Part shown: in pieces, positions 26,615-35,707 of the stretch | Layout: every line of letters begins with the position of its first letter | How positions within the stretch are numbered: position 1 is the stretch's first letter | Source: Bacillus sp. sid0103 | GTDB lineage: Bacteria > Bacillota > Bacilli > Bacillales_B > DSM-18226 | Direction: 5' to 3' | Assembly (NCBI RefSeq): GCF_019219025.1 | Contig: NZ_JAHUWN010000003.1 | Location: 186,001 to 250,000, forward strand | Length of the DNA: 64,000 nucleotides | The notes under the pieces: generated by a model | What the model saw: the letters and a program-made list of their open reading frames with translations, nothing else | What the model was told of the DNA's origin: nothing | Database searches by the model: none | Translations under genes and position numbers: made by a program

Positions 26615-27721
26615 TTAAACGGGACTTGTTTTTTTCTTTCTATTACGAAAAAAAGCAATGATTAGTAAAATGGAGGGGGTGATAATTTGAAAAGGCCAAG
26701 ACAAATATACTGGCACAATATCTATCCCCTCCTTTAAAAATTCTGCCATGTTGGATGCAATCGTTATTGAACCAAATAAAATAATAATTCCAATTGGAAA
26801 TCCAAGCTTACGTTGGTTTTTAAATTGAAAGATATCAGCAGCACCTGCGACTGCAGCATAATAATAAATGGCAATTTTAAAGAAACCAGCAATGACTAAA
26901 TAGAGCATAAATAATACATCTAAACGTTCAATAAAATCGGCAATTTGGATTCTCCCAATTGTGGATAATAAGGGGAATGTAGAACGATAAAAGAGGTCGA
27001 CCCCTAAAACTGCAATATTAATTATCGTAGTAATGGTAATATTTATTCCAGCTAATATCATCCCACCCACACAGACGAATTTAGCCTTTTTTTTATCATT
27101 TAAAAATGGAAGCAGCATCGTAAAGACAACCATTTCTCCAAAGGGAAAGGTAATGGTTTCTCTTAGAAATGTTTTTAAGACCGGTTTCAACCCATTTTCT
27201 AAAATGGGCATTAGGTTCCCTAAATGAATCAAACCAGAAAAGACAATTAACAGCATCCCTAATATCGCCGTAAAGTAGACAATTCCAAAGAATATCTCTC
27301 CAACTCGGGCTAATACTTCAAACCCCTTATGGAGGCCATAGATAATCGTAATGATCATCAAAGAATTGATGACAAAAAGCGGCGTACTATTATAAATAGT
27401 TGTCGTTAATAACTCTCCAAAATCTCGCAATACCCTTGATGCAATATAAATAAAATAAGTAATATATAAAACCCCAATAAATCTTCCAAGCCATTTACCT
27501 ACTATTTTTTGAAGATAACTAGTTAATGGCAGGTCAGGATAGTACATATATAATCGGTAATAAATAAAAAAGACACTTATACCGCCAGCTAATCCCAACA
27601 ATATAGCAATCCAGGCGTCCTGTTTCACTTTTGCTCCGAGTCCAAGTAGAATAGCACTCCCCATCTCAAACAAAACAATCAGGACAAACAATTGGGTTGC
27701 ACTTATTTTTGCGTTTTCCAT
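26615..27721 (-). CDS. Spore germination permease, GerB family (first of tandem pair)
   Basis: A 368-residue GerB-family integral membrane protein beginning MENAKISATQLFVLIVLFEM. Its helix layout matches the family, and it is highly similar to the downstream paralogue, so the pair arose by tandem duplication. Differences cluster in a few loops and helices (for example VKQDAW against AKQDAW and the C-terminal third), which could alter germinant recognition. It begins 22 bp after the gerC stop, with GGGGGAAG ahead of the ATG. Confidence 0.9.
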   Translation of the reverse strand: MENAKISATQLFVLIVLFEMGSAILLGLGAKVKQDAWIAILLGLAGGISVFFIYYRLYMYYPDLPLTSYLQKIVGKWLGRFIGVLYITYFIYIASRVLRDFGELLTTTIYNSTPLFVINSLMIITIIYGLHKGFEVLARVGEIFFGIVYFTAILGMLLIVFSGLIHLGNLMPILENGLKPVLKTFLRETITFPFGEMVVFTMLLPFLNDKKKAKFVCVGGMILAGINITITTIINIAVLGVDLFYRSTFPLLSTIGRIQIADFIERLDVLFMLYLVIAGFFKIAIYYYAAVAGAADIFQFKNQRKLGFPIGIIILFGSITIASNMAEFLKEGIDIVPVYLSWPFQIITPSILLIIAFFRNRKKKTSPV

Positions 27722-27742
27722 GTACTTCCCCCATTTAAAGGG

Positions 27743-28960
27743 TTATTTATTCATATCTGACCAAAACGGATTCGTCCTAACCCCTTCGCGTCGAACGTAA
27801 GAATCTACCTTAACATTCACCTCTATGTCTGCAAAATAATTGTTCCAATCTCCCTTTAGTTTCCTCCAAACGTTAGGATTGGCTTTATGAACAACATCAC
27901 CAAATCCGAAAATATCGCACTTTAGTCTCTGTGCTTCCTTTACTGTAGACTGTATCTCCTTTTTAATTGCTTTCTCCGTTAACTTTTCAATTTTCCCAAT
28001 CGTTTTTGGGTCCATCAAGTCAATGGCTGTATTTGCTTCACTAACCCAGCCTTCATTTTCAATTTTTACATTTATTATCGGTCTTCCTTGTTTGAAGGCA
28101 GGTGAAACCTTGGTTTTTGAGCGAATAGGGACAACACTGAGGGCATTCTTCTTCCCCTTCCATTTAAGAGTAATATCTGTACTCTTTGCTTTATCCAAGA
28201 TCCAAATTACCCCGCGAGACTTTCTACTTTCAATCCAATCTATCAATGCACCGTCTTTAAATACTGCTAATCCATCCGCTGAGAGTAAAGCATCAGTCGT
28301 CGTTTTTTGTAAATTCTCTGCCTGGTTGGCCTTTTCTTTTTCACCAATTAGGCGATAGCCATTTAAAATAGGCTCTTTTCCGTTTCCGACAATTCCATCA
28401 ATAATATCATCGATACTTACACTCATATTTTCTCCTTTCATTGCCTCAGTAAATTTGATCTCTTTTGTAATTTTGGTAACAGGCAGTTTATCAAGAATGG
28501 TCAAAGTAGTCACTATTTCCTCAGCAGAAGAATCTCTAGCTACCACTATCTCTGTTGTCGTTCTAAATTCTGGATCTCTGGCAAAGGCATCCAACAGATT
28601 AAGCATTAAAGTTCTATCTCTCGCTATTTCTTCACTTACAACGACTAAATTGGTATGTGCGTAATATAAACGGCGCGAGACTTTTTTCGTTGCATTTCTG
28701 GCTGCCTCCGTAATCGTTCTGCCTTTGCTTTTATAAACGGCGATTGGCAGCCCCTGACCTCCTCCTCCACCTTGTCCTGCTGAAACGTTCCCAGGATTAA
28801 CTAGTTGAAAGGAGACATGGTATAAATTATCGTCCTCACCACGATCAATTCCGAGTGCCATCACAAAGGCCAAATCCGTGAGCTCCTTCTGATTCCAGCA
28901 GGCACTTAAGATAGGCATAGTCAACATTAATACCAACATAACCATCAACCCTTTTTTCAT
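27743..28960 (-). CDS. Germination lipoprotein, GerC family (Ger(x)C)
   Basis: A 405-residue Ger(x)C lipoprotein. The signal peptide ends at the lipobox LSAC (Cys about 21), followed by WNQKELTDLAFVMALGIDRGE, the family signature. A Gly/Gln-rich loop (GQGGGGGQG) lies near residue 62. It is anchored on the outer face of the inner spore membrane and needed with GerA and GerB for receptor function. The ATG at 28960 overlaps the gerA stop codon (TGATG), implying coupled translation. Confidence 0.9.
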   Translation of the reverse strand: MKKGLMVMLVLMLTMPILSACWNQKELTDLAFVMALGIDRGEDDNLYHVSFQLVNPGNVSAGQGGGGGQGLPIAVYKSKGRTITEAARNATKKVSRRLYYAHTNLVVVSEEIARDRTLMLNLLDAFARDPEFRTTTEIVVARDSSAEEIVTTLTILDKLPVTKITKEIKFTEAMKGENMSVSIDDIIDGIVGNGKEPILNGYRLIGEKEKANQAENLQKTTTDALLSADGLAVFKDGALIDWIESRKSRGVIWILDKAKSTDITLKWKGKKNALSVVPIRSKTKVSPAFKQGRPIINVKIENEGWVSEANTAIDLMDPKTIGKIEKLTEKAIKKEIQSTVKEAQRLKCDIFGFGDVVHKANPNVWRKLKGDWNNYFADIEVNVKVDSYVRREGVRTNPFWSDMNK

Positions 28961-30564
28961 CACTCTTCACCATTATTGGATTGATTTTCCGATTGTGTGG
29001 GCGGACCTGGCTTTTGATGTTCCCCGGACCTCTTCATATTTCCTTTACTAATAAACATGGGTCTATTTTTTATAGCCCAGACGGGAAAGCGAACAAATGC
29101 ATCTTGTTGATTATGAAGGTTAAATGGTGCTAGCGGCATCATGTACGGAATACCAAACGAGCGAAGCGAACATAGATGAATCGTCATGAACATAAGCCCT
29201 AACATGATTCCATAAAAACCAAGCATTGTAGCTAATCCCATCAAGACAAAGCGAACTAATCTTGCAGCAATCGCCATAGCAAAAACGGGAGTTGAAAAAT
29301 TCGCAATTGCTGTGATAGAAACAACAATAACCATTACAGGAGAGACGAACCCTGCTTGTACTGCTGCCTGACCTATTACGAGAGCCCCTACAATCGACAC
29401 AGCTTGACCAACTGCCCTTGGAAGTCTAAGTCCCGCCTCCCTCAAAATTTCAAACGTAACCTCCATGATTAGTGCCTCTACAAAGGCTGGAAAGGGAACA
29501 TTTTCACGTTGTGCCGCAATTGCGATAGCCATCGTTGTCGGGATCATCTCTTGATGGAAGGTAGTCGCAGCAATATAAACAGAAGGTCCAATTACGGCTA
29601 TCAGGAAGGCTAAAATCCTTAAAATTCTTATTCCGGTTGAAATATCAAATCGTGAATAGTAATCATCAGGTGCTTGGAAAAATTGAATAAAAATAGCTGG
29701 AACCGTTATAACAAATGGAGTCCCATCGATAATCATAGCGATTCTCCCCTCCAGTAAATGGGATGTTACGACATCCGGTCTTTCTGAATGGTAGGTGGTT
29801 GGAAATGTTGTCCAAGTTTGGTCTTCAATTAACTGCTCGACATATCCTGAACCAAGGATGGAATCGATATCAATTCGTTTAAGCCTTTCTCTGACTTCTT
29901 CAACAATTTTCTCATTAGCAATGCCTTTTATATACAAAATGGCAACATCAGATTGTGAAACAGCTCCAATTTTCATGGATTCAATCCATAAATTGGGGCT
30001 CTTTATTCTACGGCGAATTAACGCTGTATTTGTACGGAGTGTTTCTGTAAACGAATCTTTTGGGCCGCGAATCGATAATTGGGTTGTAGGTTCCGAAATG
30101 GCTCGCCTTTCCCATCCTTTTGTCTCGCCACCAATTGCTTTGTTGCACCCTTGTAAAAAGATAAGTGTATCGCCAACCATCAATGTATCATAAACTTGAT
30201 TCCAATTTTCAACTGTCTTGACACTTCCAAGTGCCATGGTTTTATCCAGCATGAATTGAAATATATCTATTGGTCCTTCGGGTACTTCTGTTTCCATAGC
30301 TGTTTCTAAAATATAATCGGCGATTGTTATTGAACTAGCCAATCCGTCAACATAAACTAACGCCCCTTTATGGGCACCAATCTTAAAATCGCGAATGACA
30401 ATATCGGTACTATTCCCAAGTTCCTCTTTTATTCGTGAGATATTCTCTTGATAATCTCTTAGGATAGGCAAGTCCTCTGGTTTAAGCGGATCTTGTTTCT
30501 GCCTATAATTATCGTCCTGTCTCTTTTTTTGTTTATTTTTGAGCATTTTAGACAAAATCGACAC
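28960..30564 (-). CDS. Spore germination receptor, GerA family
   Basis: A 534-residue GerA-family protein. A long hydrophilic N-terminal domain (about 1-290) is followed by several hydrophobic segments (about 300-470, including RILAFLIAVIGPSVYIA and VIGQAAVQAGFVSPVMVIVV) and a polar C-terminal tail rich in Pro, Asn and Gln. The conserved EGRIAMIIDGTPF near 272 is present. The start is GTG 30564 after GTGAGGCGG. It heads the receptor operon, expected to be made in the forespore; I could not identify a confident sigma-G promoter. Confidence 0.9.
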   Translation of the reverse strand: MSILSKMLKNKQKKRQDDNYRQKQDPLKPEDLPILRDYQENISRIKEELGNSTDIVIRDFKIGAHKGALVYVDGLASSITIADYILETAMETEVPEGPIDIFQFMLDKTMALGSVKTVENWNQVYDTLMVGDTLIFLQGCNKAIGGETKGWERRAISEPTTQLSIRGPKDSFTETLRTNTALIRRRIKSPNLWIESMKIGAVSQSDVAILYIKGIANEKIVEEVRERLKRIDIDSILGSGYVEQLIEDQTWTTFPTTYHSERPDVVTSHLLEGRIAMIIDGTPFVITVPAIFIQFFQAPDDYYSRFDISTGIRILRILAFLIAVIGPSVYIAATTFHQEMIPTTMAIAIAAQRENVPFPAFVEALIMEVTFEILREAGLRLPRAVGQAVSIVGALVIGQAAVQAGFVSPVMVIVVSITAIANFSTPVFAMAIAARLVRFVLMGLATMLGFYGIMLGLMFMTIHLCSLRSFGIPYMMPLAPFNLHNQQDAFVRFPVWAIKNRPMFISKGNMKRSGEHQKPGPPTQSENQSNNGEE

Positions 30565-30745
30565 AATATCCGCCTCACTTACAAATATTTAAAAACTTTT
30601 CTCCCAATACTGGATATATTGCCCACCAAATACCACTTTATCCCATTGAAAGCGGTTTTTATCCAATTCGGCATAACCTTTTTTAGGCGGAATAAGGAAC
30701 CGGCTTGAAAAGAATAATAAAAAGAATATGATTCCTAAAGGTGTG

Positions 30746-30988
30746 ATGAGTGTGAAGATATTTTTTGTTACGAGCTTTCTTGCGGTTTTCTCTGCAATAC
30801 TTATTATTTCCTTGGATCTTATCATGGGGGTAAGAGTTTCTGGGATTATATGGAAGGCAATAAACCCTTTTAGGGTTATGGAACCGGCTGAATATGTTAT
30901 TATTTTTCTATTTATGGCGTTTTTCGTCATCGATACCTTTGGTTCTTATTTAAATAAGAAAAATAAAAAGCAGAATCCAACTAATTAG
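30746..30988 (+). CDS. Small membrane protein, unknown function
   Basis: An 80-residue protein, divergent from gerA. Two hydrophobic helices (about 2-25 and 52-70) enclose a short loop RVSGIIWKAINPFRVMEPAE; the C-terminus is basic (NKKNKKQNPTN). ATG 30746 follows AAAGGTG; an upstream in-frame ATG at 30728 has a weaker site. Codon use resembles its neighbours. I do not recognise a named family. An overlapping minus-strand frame (30589-30930) is less plausible. Confidence 0.6.
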   Translation: MSVKIFFVTSFLAVFSAILIISLDLIMGVRVSGIIWKAINPFRVMEPAEYVIIFLFMAFFVIDTFGSYLNKKNKKQNPTN

Positions 30989-30989
30989 T

Positions 30990-31106
30990 GTTTTTACTGG
31001 AGGATAACCACTTTACTGGCGGATAGCACTATTTTACTGGCGGATAACTCCAGTTTATTGGCGGATAGCACCAGTTTACTGACGGAAAACTCCACTTTAC
31101 TGGCGA
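30990..31106. repeat. 21-bp tandem repeat array, 6 units
   Basis: Six units with core ACTGGCGGATA start at 30996, 31015, 31036, 31057, 31078 and 31099. Spacing is 19 bp once and then exactly 21 bp. It begins right after the stop codon of the small membrane gene. Period and core (TGGCGGAT) resemble the larger array at 14936-15181. No ribosome binding site or long frame runs through it. Confidence 0.8.
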
Positions 31107-31202
31107 CATCCCCATTTCACCCGTGATCCTGCCCGAACCCCTGGTATTTATCTAAAAACATGATCGGTTAACATTCATCTATACGAAAATAGCTTTAATA
31201 AA

Positions 31203-31235
31203 AAAGTAAGAGCCTTCCTTATAATGGAAGACTCT
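31203..31235 (-). terminator. Intrinsic terminator
   Basis: AAGAGCCTTCC and GGAAGACTCTT pair with one mismatch around TTATAAT; on the minus strand a T-rich run follows. It overlaps the 3' end of the 74-residue membrane gene. Confidence 0.65.
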
Positions 31236-31443
31236 TGTCTGAATTAGATTTCGATATATTTTTTTCTCTTTTCTTGAACAACCTCATGAATAAAGCACCT
31301 ACAAATGATAGTCTACTCCACCATCTCCTCTTCCCTTTTATATTTGGCCCATATACATAACGATTCCAAAAATAATAGAAAAATTCCTCTACAATTAGCA
31401 ATAGGACGAAACATAGTGCGGAAATAGTTATCCAAAACCACAT
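31219..31443 (-). CDS. Small single-pass membrane protein, unknown function
   Basis: A 74-residue protein with an N-terminal hydrophobic helix (MWFWITISALCFVLLLIVEE), an aromatic stretch FFYYFWNRYVYG, then a basic tail (KGKRRWW, FKKREKNISKSN). AAAAGGAGTCC precedes the ATG with good spacing, and a terminator follows, which supports a real gene. No family recognised. The charge layout predicts the C-terminus in the cytoplasm. Confidence 0.6.
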   Translation of the reverse strand: MWFWITISALCFVLLLIVEEFFYYFWNRYVYGPNIKGKRRWWSRLSFVGALFMRLFKKREKNISKSNSDKSLPL

Positions 31444-31643
31444 ATTAAGGACTCCTTTTCAAACAGATAATGAATCATATTCGAAAAACCTCTTGAAAGT
31501 TCTTTCATAATCAAACGCTTTCCAACTGGAACTATCTGTATATTTTTATTTTACCAAAAAATCACTTAATTGTGGACTTTTAGGTAAATGATGTAGTATT
31601 TTTATTTTGAGTCACGAAACTTTTTAGGGGGGAATTTAATTTT

Positions 31644-32588
31644 ATGGAATATCGTCGCTTAGGAAGCACTGGTTTAAAGGTTAGTGAAATTAGTTTAGGA
31701 AGCTGGCTTACATACGGAGGCTACGTCGAGGAACAAAATGCTGCAGCTTCGATTGATAAAGCATATGAATTAGGTATCAACTTTTTTGATACTGCAAATG
31801 TTTATATGCGTGGAGAAGCAGAAATTGTAGTGGGTAAAGCACTGAAGAAATATATACGGGATTCTTATGTATTGGCTACAAAAGTTTTTTGGCCAATGGG
31901 TGATGGTCCAAATGATCGAGGATTATCTCGTAAACATGTAATCGAGCAGTGCCATGCTAGTCTTAAACGACTTAACACTGATTATGTGGACATTTATTAT
32001 TGCCATCGTTTTGACCCACAAACACCACTCGATGAAACTCTACGTGCTCTAGATGATCTTGTACGTCAAGGGAAAGTCTTATATGTCGGTGTGAGTGAGT
32101 GGACAGCTGAACAAATTTCCGAAGCCGTTCATCTTGCAGATAAAAAGCTGCTTGATCGGATAGTAGTCAATCAGCCGCAATACAGCATGCTGCAACGTTA
32201 CATTGAAAAAGAAGTACTGCCTGTAAGTGAAAAACATGGAATTGGCCAGGTTGTCTGGTCACCACTCGCCCAGGGGGTGCTAACTGGTAAATATAAAAAA
32301 GGACAACAAGCACCAGCTGGCAGCAGGGCTTCACAGGAAAAATACAGCAATCTTTTTGGATTGTTAACGGATGAGAACCTCGATAAAGTGGAGCTTTTAA
32401 AAGAAGTTGCTCAAGACAATGAGCTTTCTCTAGCAAATCTTGCCCTTGCCTGGATTTTGCGGCAGAAGAATGTGGCCAGTGCACTGGTTGGTGCCAGCCG
32501 TCCCGAACAATTGGAAGAAAATGTGAAAGCATCAGGTGTAAGGCTAAACGATGAAACCCTTGCAAGGATTGAAGACATTTTAAGATAA
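31644..32588 (+). CDS. Aldo/keto reductase family protein
   Basis: A 314-residue TIM-barrel aldo/keto reductase close to the potassium-channel beta-subunit/YhdN group. The N-terminus MEYRRLGSTGLKVSEISLGSW is typical. The catalytic tetrad is visible as Asp (FFDTANVY, near 50), Tyr (VY), Lys (LATKVFW, near 80) and His (YYCHRFDP, near 120). The C-terminal NADPH-binding GASRPEQLEENVKA is intact. GGGGGGAATTTA precedes ATG 31644. It reduces carbonyls with NADPH; the substrate is unknown. It is monocistronic, with a terminator directly after it. Confidence 0.9.
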   Translation: MEYRRLGSTGLKVSEISLGSWLTYGGYVEEQNAAASIDKAYELGINFFDTANVYMRGEAEIVVGKALKKYIRDSYVLATKVFWPMGDGPNDRGLSRKHVIEQCHASLKRLNTDYVDIYYCHRFDPQTPLDETLRALDDLVRQGKVLYVGVSEWTAEQISEAVHLADKKLLDRIVVNQPQYSMLQRYIEKEVLPVSEKHGIGQVVWSPLAQGVLTGKYKKGQQAPAGSRASQEKYSNLFGLLTDENLDKVELLKEVAQDNELSLANLALAWILRQKNVASALVGASRPEQLEENVKASGVRLNDETLARIEDILR

Positions 32589-32589
32589 A

Positions 32590-32630
32590 AAAAAGGCCTC
32601 TGGTTTTCGTCTCCAGAGGCATTTTTTAAT
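32590..32630. terminator. Bidirectional terminator
   Basis: GCCTCTGG and CCAGAGGC form the stem, with A-rich 5' and T-rich 3' flanks. It serves the converging aldo/keto reductase and MFS genes. Confidence 0.85.
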
Positions 32631-32634
32631 ACGA

Positions 32635-33855
32635 TTACATTGTTTTTTCTAAGGTCGGTGCTTTTGTGTTAATAAAAAACTTGTTTCCTGCCAAGAAGAA
32701 AATGACACTGCCCAAGGTTGTGATGGCAAGAATCCAAAACATAATTTGTCCTTGAAACTGACTTAGAAGATAACCACCGATAACAGGACCTAAAAAGTTT
32801 CCAATCTTGCGGAATTGTGCTGCACCGAAATAGGTGCCACGCAAATGTTCAGGGGCAAGTTGATCAATCATCATGCTGTTGGAAGGAAATATTAAAATTT
32901 CACCTATTGTTAACAACACGATTGCCACAATAGCCGTTACCCAGCCATTAACAAAACTGAATGAAACTAATCCTGCCGCCATAAATACGGCTCCGATAAC
33001 CATAACCTGCATTAACCGGAACTTTTCAGCGATATGGCTTATCGGCATTTGCAGGAAAACAACCATCACAGCATTAATCGTGATCAAGGTAGAAAAAATG
33101 ACAATGCCATTGTCTACTGTTCCTTCAAGTATTTGCGGTAGGTTGGAGTCAATTTGAACATAGCCCATGTTGACTAAAATAATCCCAATGATTAGATATC
33201 TTAATGCTTTATCTGTTCTAATAATCGTAAATGCATCGCCAAAGGAGACAACTTTTTTGCTTTGTACAGTCTGTGGTAAGACAAATTTCTTCATTAAGAT
33301 TACCAGCACGATGGCATACATCAAATAAGTAGTACCCGTTATAGCAAACGACAATTTTGCTGATGTACTGGCTAAATAGGCGCCAACAAGGGGACCAACG
33401 GATGCACCTATATTCATCGCCGTATATCGTAACGAATATACCTTCATTCGCTTTTCCTTATCGGTTAAGTCAGCCATTAAGGCTTGTGAGGTCGGTTCAA
33501 AAAATGAGTTACTCAATCCATTTAATGCGTTTAACAAAATAAACCAAACCTGGCCTGTAGCTACAGTAAATCCATAATAAACAAGTGCTACCATAAATAA
33601 AGATATGATCATAACAGGTTTCCGCCCAAAACGATCTGATAAATGACCGCCAATAAAACCGCCAACGGTTGCCATTAACGGACTCATCCCAACGGTTAAA
33701 CCGATGATGATGGGCGACAGATCCATATGCCGAGATAAGTAGATAGATAGAAACGGAAGCGTCATATAAGCTGAGCCTCTTGATAAAACAGTACCGACTA
33801 ATAAAACCCACACAATTGGATGAAATTGTCCGATATAATTTTTTACTTTTTCCAT
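32635..33855 (-). CDS. MFS transporter (drug-exporter type)
   Basis: A 406-residue major facilitator with about 12 hydrophobic helices. The loop 2-3 motif GGHLSDRFGRKPVMI (MFS motif A) is near residue 68, and a motif-C-like GASVGPLVGAYLA lies in helix 5 near 155, which points to the proton-driven exporter branch. ATG 33855 follows GAGAGGCTG. No regulator is adjacent, so a substrate cannot be proposed. It stands alone between the reductase and the orphan holin. Confidence 0.88.
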   Translation of the reverse strand: MEKVKNYIGQFHPIVWVLLVGTVLSRGSAYMTLPFLSIYLSRHMDLSPIIIGLTVGMSPLMATVGGFIGGHLSDRFGRKPVMIISLFMVALVYYGFTVATGQVWFILLNALNGLSNSFFEPTSQALMADLTDKEKRMKVYSLRYTAMNIGASVGPLVGAYLASTSAKLSFAITGTTYLMYAIVLVILMKKFVLPQTVQSKKVVSFGDAFTIIRTDKALRYLIIGIILVNMGYVQIDSNLPQILEGTVDNGIVIFSTLITINAVMVVFLQMPISHIAEKFRLMQVMVIGAVFMAAGLVSFSFVNGWVTAIVAIVLLTIGEILIFPSNSMMIDQLAPEHLRGTYFGAAQFRKIGNFLGPVIGGYLLSQFQGQIMFWILAITTLGSVIFFLAGNKFFINTKAPTLEKTM

Positions 33856-33946
33856 ATAGGTTCAGCCTCTCATAAATTTTTCGGTCAATTTCTAGTAAAA
33901 CAATTTGCGTGGATATTGTAAAGAATTTTCTTACTGTTTTAACAGA

Positions 33947-33976
33947 AAAAGCCAGTTCCATTTAAGAACTGACTTC
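33947..33976 (-). terminator. Intrinsic terminator after the holin gene
   Basis: CAGTTC and GAACTG form a stem followed on the minus strand by GCTTTTTC, directly after the holin stop. Confidence 0.65.
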
Positions 33977-33983
33977 AGTAAAT

Positions 33984-34250
33984 TTAGTTAGGGTCTTTGT
34001 AGGTTAACGCTCGTTCACTATCCCCATAGCCCTTTGTGGTTGGATCCTGTACTATGCCTAACATCGATAACAAAACAAAGACTCCATTCACAAAGGTTAA
34101 TACGCCATTCTGAATGGCATCAGAAAGTTGAAAATCAATGATTCCATAGGAATTTAAACACGCTAATACCATTTGAGCAACGATCATTATTTGAGATATA
34201 AATGCGATAACCCAATTCCGATTTCTTAATCGAACTTTCCAGTTGATCAT
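33984..34250 (-). CDS. Phage-type holin (phi LC3-like family), orphan
   Basis: An 88-residue protein starting MINWKVRLRNRNWVIAFISQ, matching the phi LC3-type holin family: two hydrophobic helices (about 13-35 and 50-66) and a polar C-terminus with TTKGYGDSERALTY. Holins form membrane lesions that release lysins. No endolysin, tail, integrase or other phage gene is adjacent, and it has its own terminator, so it is an isolated domesticated or remnant gene. GGGGCAGGGG lies upstream of the ATG. Confidence 0.8.
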   Translation of the reverse strand: MINWKVRLRNRNWVIAFISQIMIVAQMVLACLNSYGIIDFQLSDAIQNGVLTFVNGVFVLLSMLGIVQDPTTKGYGDSERALTYKDPN

Positions 34251-34354
34251 CTTCCCCTGCCCCTTCCTATATGTTAAACACTCTTTCTATTAACATATGC
34301 TTGGGCGAGGAAATGGTTGTCCGCGATTATCATGGGTTATTATCTTTTACCACA

Positions 34355-35707
34355 TTAGACCTCTCTTCGCATGGCTTTTAATACATCAACCTTAGTTGCA
34401 CGCTGCGCTGGGCGTAAGCCTGAAATAATCGTCACAGCGTAACAAATCACGATACAAATAATTGGTAAAACCAGCGGGATATCACTAAAGATTAGGTCTA
34501 ATTCCGTTTCTTGGCCAAATGCCTGTTTGATAATCAATGGGATCGCAAAATTAACGGTATAGCTAATTCCATATGATACGATCGTGCCAATGAGTGCACC
34601 AATTAACCCAATATAACTGCTTTCAAGCAAAAAGATCCGCTTAATTGTTTTCGGGTTCGCTCCAATGGCTTTCATGATTCCAATATCAGGTGCCCGCTCG
34701 GTTACCGCCATCGTCATTGTATTGTAAATACCAATAGAAGCAATCAGGATTGCGATTGTCCCAATAAAGATAAGACCTGCCTTCGCAATCATAAACACCA
34801 TATTTACCTCTTTTAATTCATTTACAACTGAATATGTAGCATAATTCTTATCTTTTAACTGATCAGATATACTTTGGACTGCTTCCATGTTTTTGGAATA
34901 AATTTTTACTTCATCATATGCATTTTTATGAACCTCTAGGTCGTCAGATACTTTTTTAGTATTTGCATCCAACATGTACCCTTTTGGTGTCCCCGTAAAC
35001 TTCTCAATTTCTGTTAACATCTCATCCGAAATAAAGACACTGCTATCTTGGGCCCATTCTTTTGTTGGCTTTTTAGAGATTCCCACTACTTTCAAGGGAA
35101 TCGTTTTTTCGATTTGTTTCCCCTCTTTAAACTGGCGAATCGTTAATACAATTTCTTTTCCAAGTAAATCACCCTTGTAGAGATACGCTTCTTTAATCTG
35201 CCCTTTTTCATCATACAGATCATCGCCAGCATCCTTGTCAGCCAGATTTAATAGGAAATTATAGCCCACGGCCACTTCATTTTTCTCCTTTGGCAGACGT
35301 CCCTCCGATAATTCGAAACCAGCTTTTATTTCGGCAGGAAAATTAGCCACAAAGGTTTGTGTTCCAACTTGATAATTTTCAATCGAATAGGTACTTTCTT
35401 GCTGCAACATTTTCCTTCTAGTCACTGCTTTCACATCTTTTATCTTTTCAAATATACGAACATCTTTATCATTTAAAGGACGATACACACCTTGATCTTT
35501 TGTTTCTTTGCCATGCACATCGATTTGGGTAATGACCCTCCGTTCGGTTATTTCTTTTACCACCGATTTCTGCAGCCCAAACCCTACTGAGGCAAGCACA
35601 ATTAAAAAGGCACATCCCATTGCCGTTGCTAGAATCGTCATGAAGACTCTCGTTCTATTTTTCTTCATATTTTGACGGACAAAGCGGAATTGATCTCTTA
35701 GCTTCAT
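34355..35707 (-). CDS. ABC transporter permease, MacB/FtsX type
   Basis: A 450-residue permease. An N-terminal helix (about 18-40) leads into a large extracytoplasmic domain (about 45-310, MacB-type periplasmic core). Three C-terminal helices follow around 315, 365 and 410 with an FtsX motif (GIMKAIGANPKTIKRIFLLE). This is the mechanotransmission type that moves peptides, lipoproteins or antibiotics or signals across the membrane without classical transport. Its start overlaps the ATPase stop, so the two form one operon. Confidence 0.88.
   Translation of the reverse strand: MKLRDQFRFVRQNMKKNRTRVFMTILATAMGCAFLIVLASVGFGLQKSVVKEITERRVITQIDVHGKETKDQGVYRPLNDKDVRIFEKIKDVKAVTRRKMLQQESTYSIENYQVGTQTFVANFPAEIKAGFELSEGRLPKEKNEVAVGYNFLLNLADKDAGDDLYDEKGQIKEAYLYKGDLLGKEIVLTIRQFKEGKQIEKTIPLKVVGISKKPTKEWAQDSSVFISDEMLTEIEKFTGTPKGYMLDANTKKVSDDLEVHKNAYDEVKIYSKNMEAVQSISDQLKDKNYATYSVVNELKEVNMVFMIAKAGLIFIGTIAILIASIGIYNTMTMAVTERAPDIGIMKAIGANPKTIKRIFLLESSYIGLIGALIGTIVSYGISYTVNFAIPLIIKQAFGQETELDLIFSDIPLVLPIICIVICYAVTIISGLRPAQRATKVDVLKAMRREV

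Noticed and set aside
30589..30930. 113-codon minus-strand frame overlapping the small membrane gene at 30746
   Set aside because: The plus-strand frame has a clearer membrane-protein layout and a better ribosome binding site, and the minus frame would fill the gerA upstream region.
33984..34250. Holin as evidence of a prophage
   Set aside because: No other phage gene, integrase or attachment repeat is present around it.
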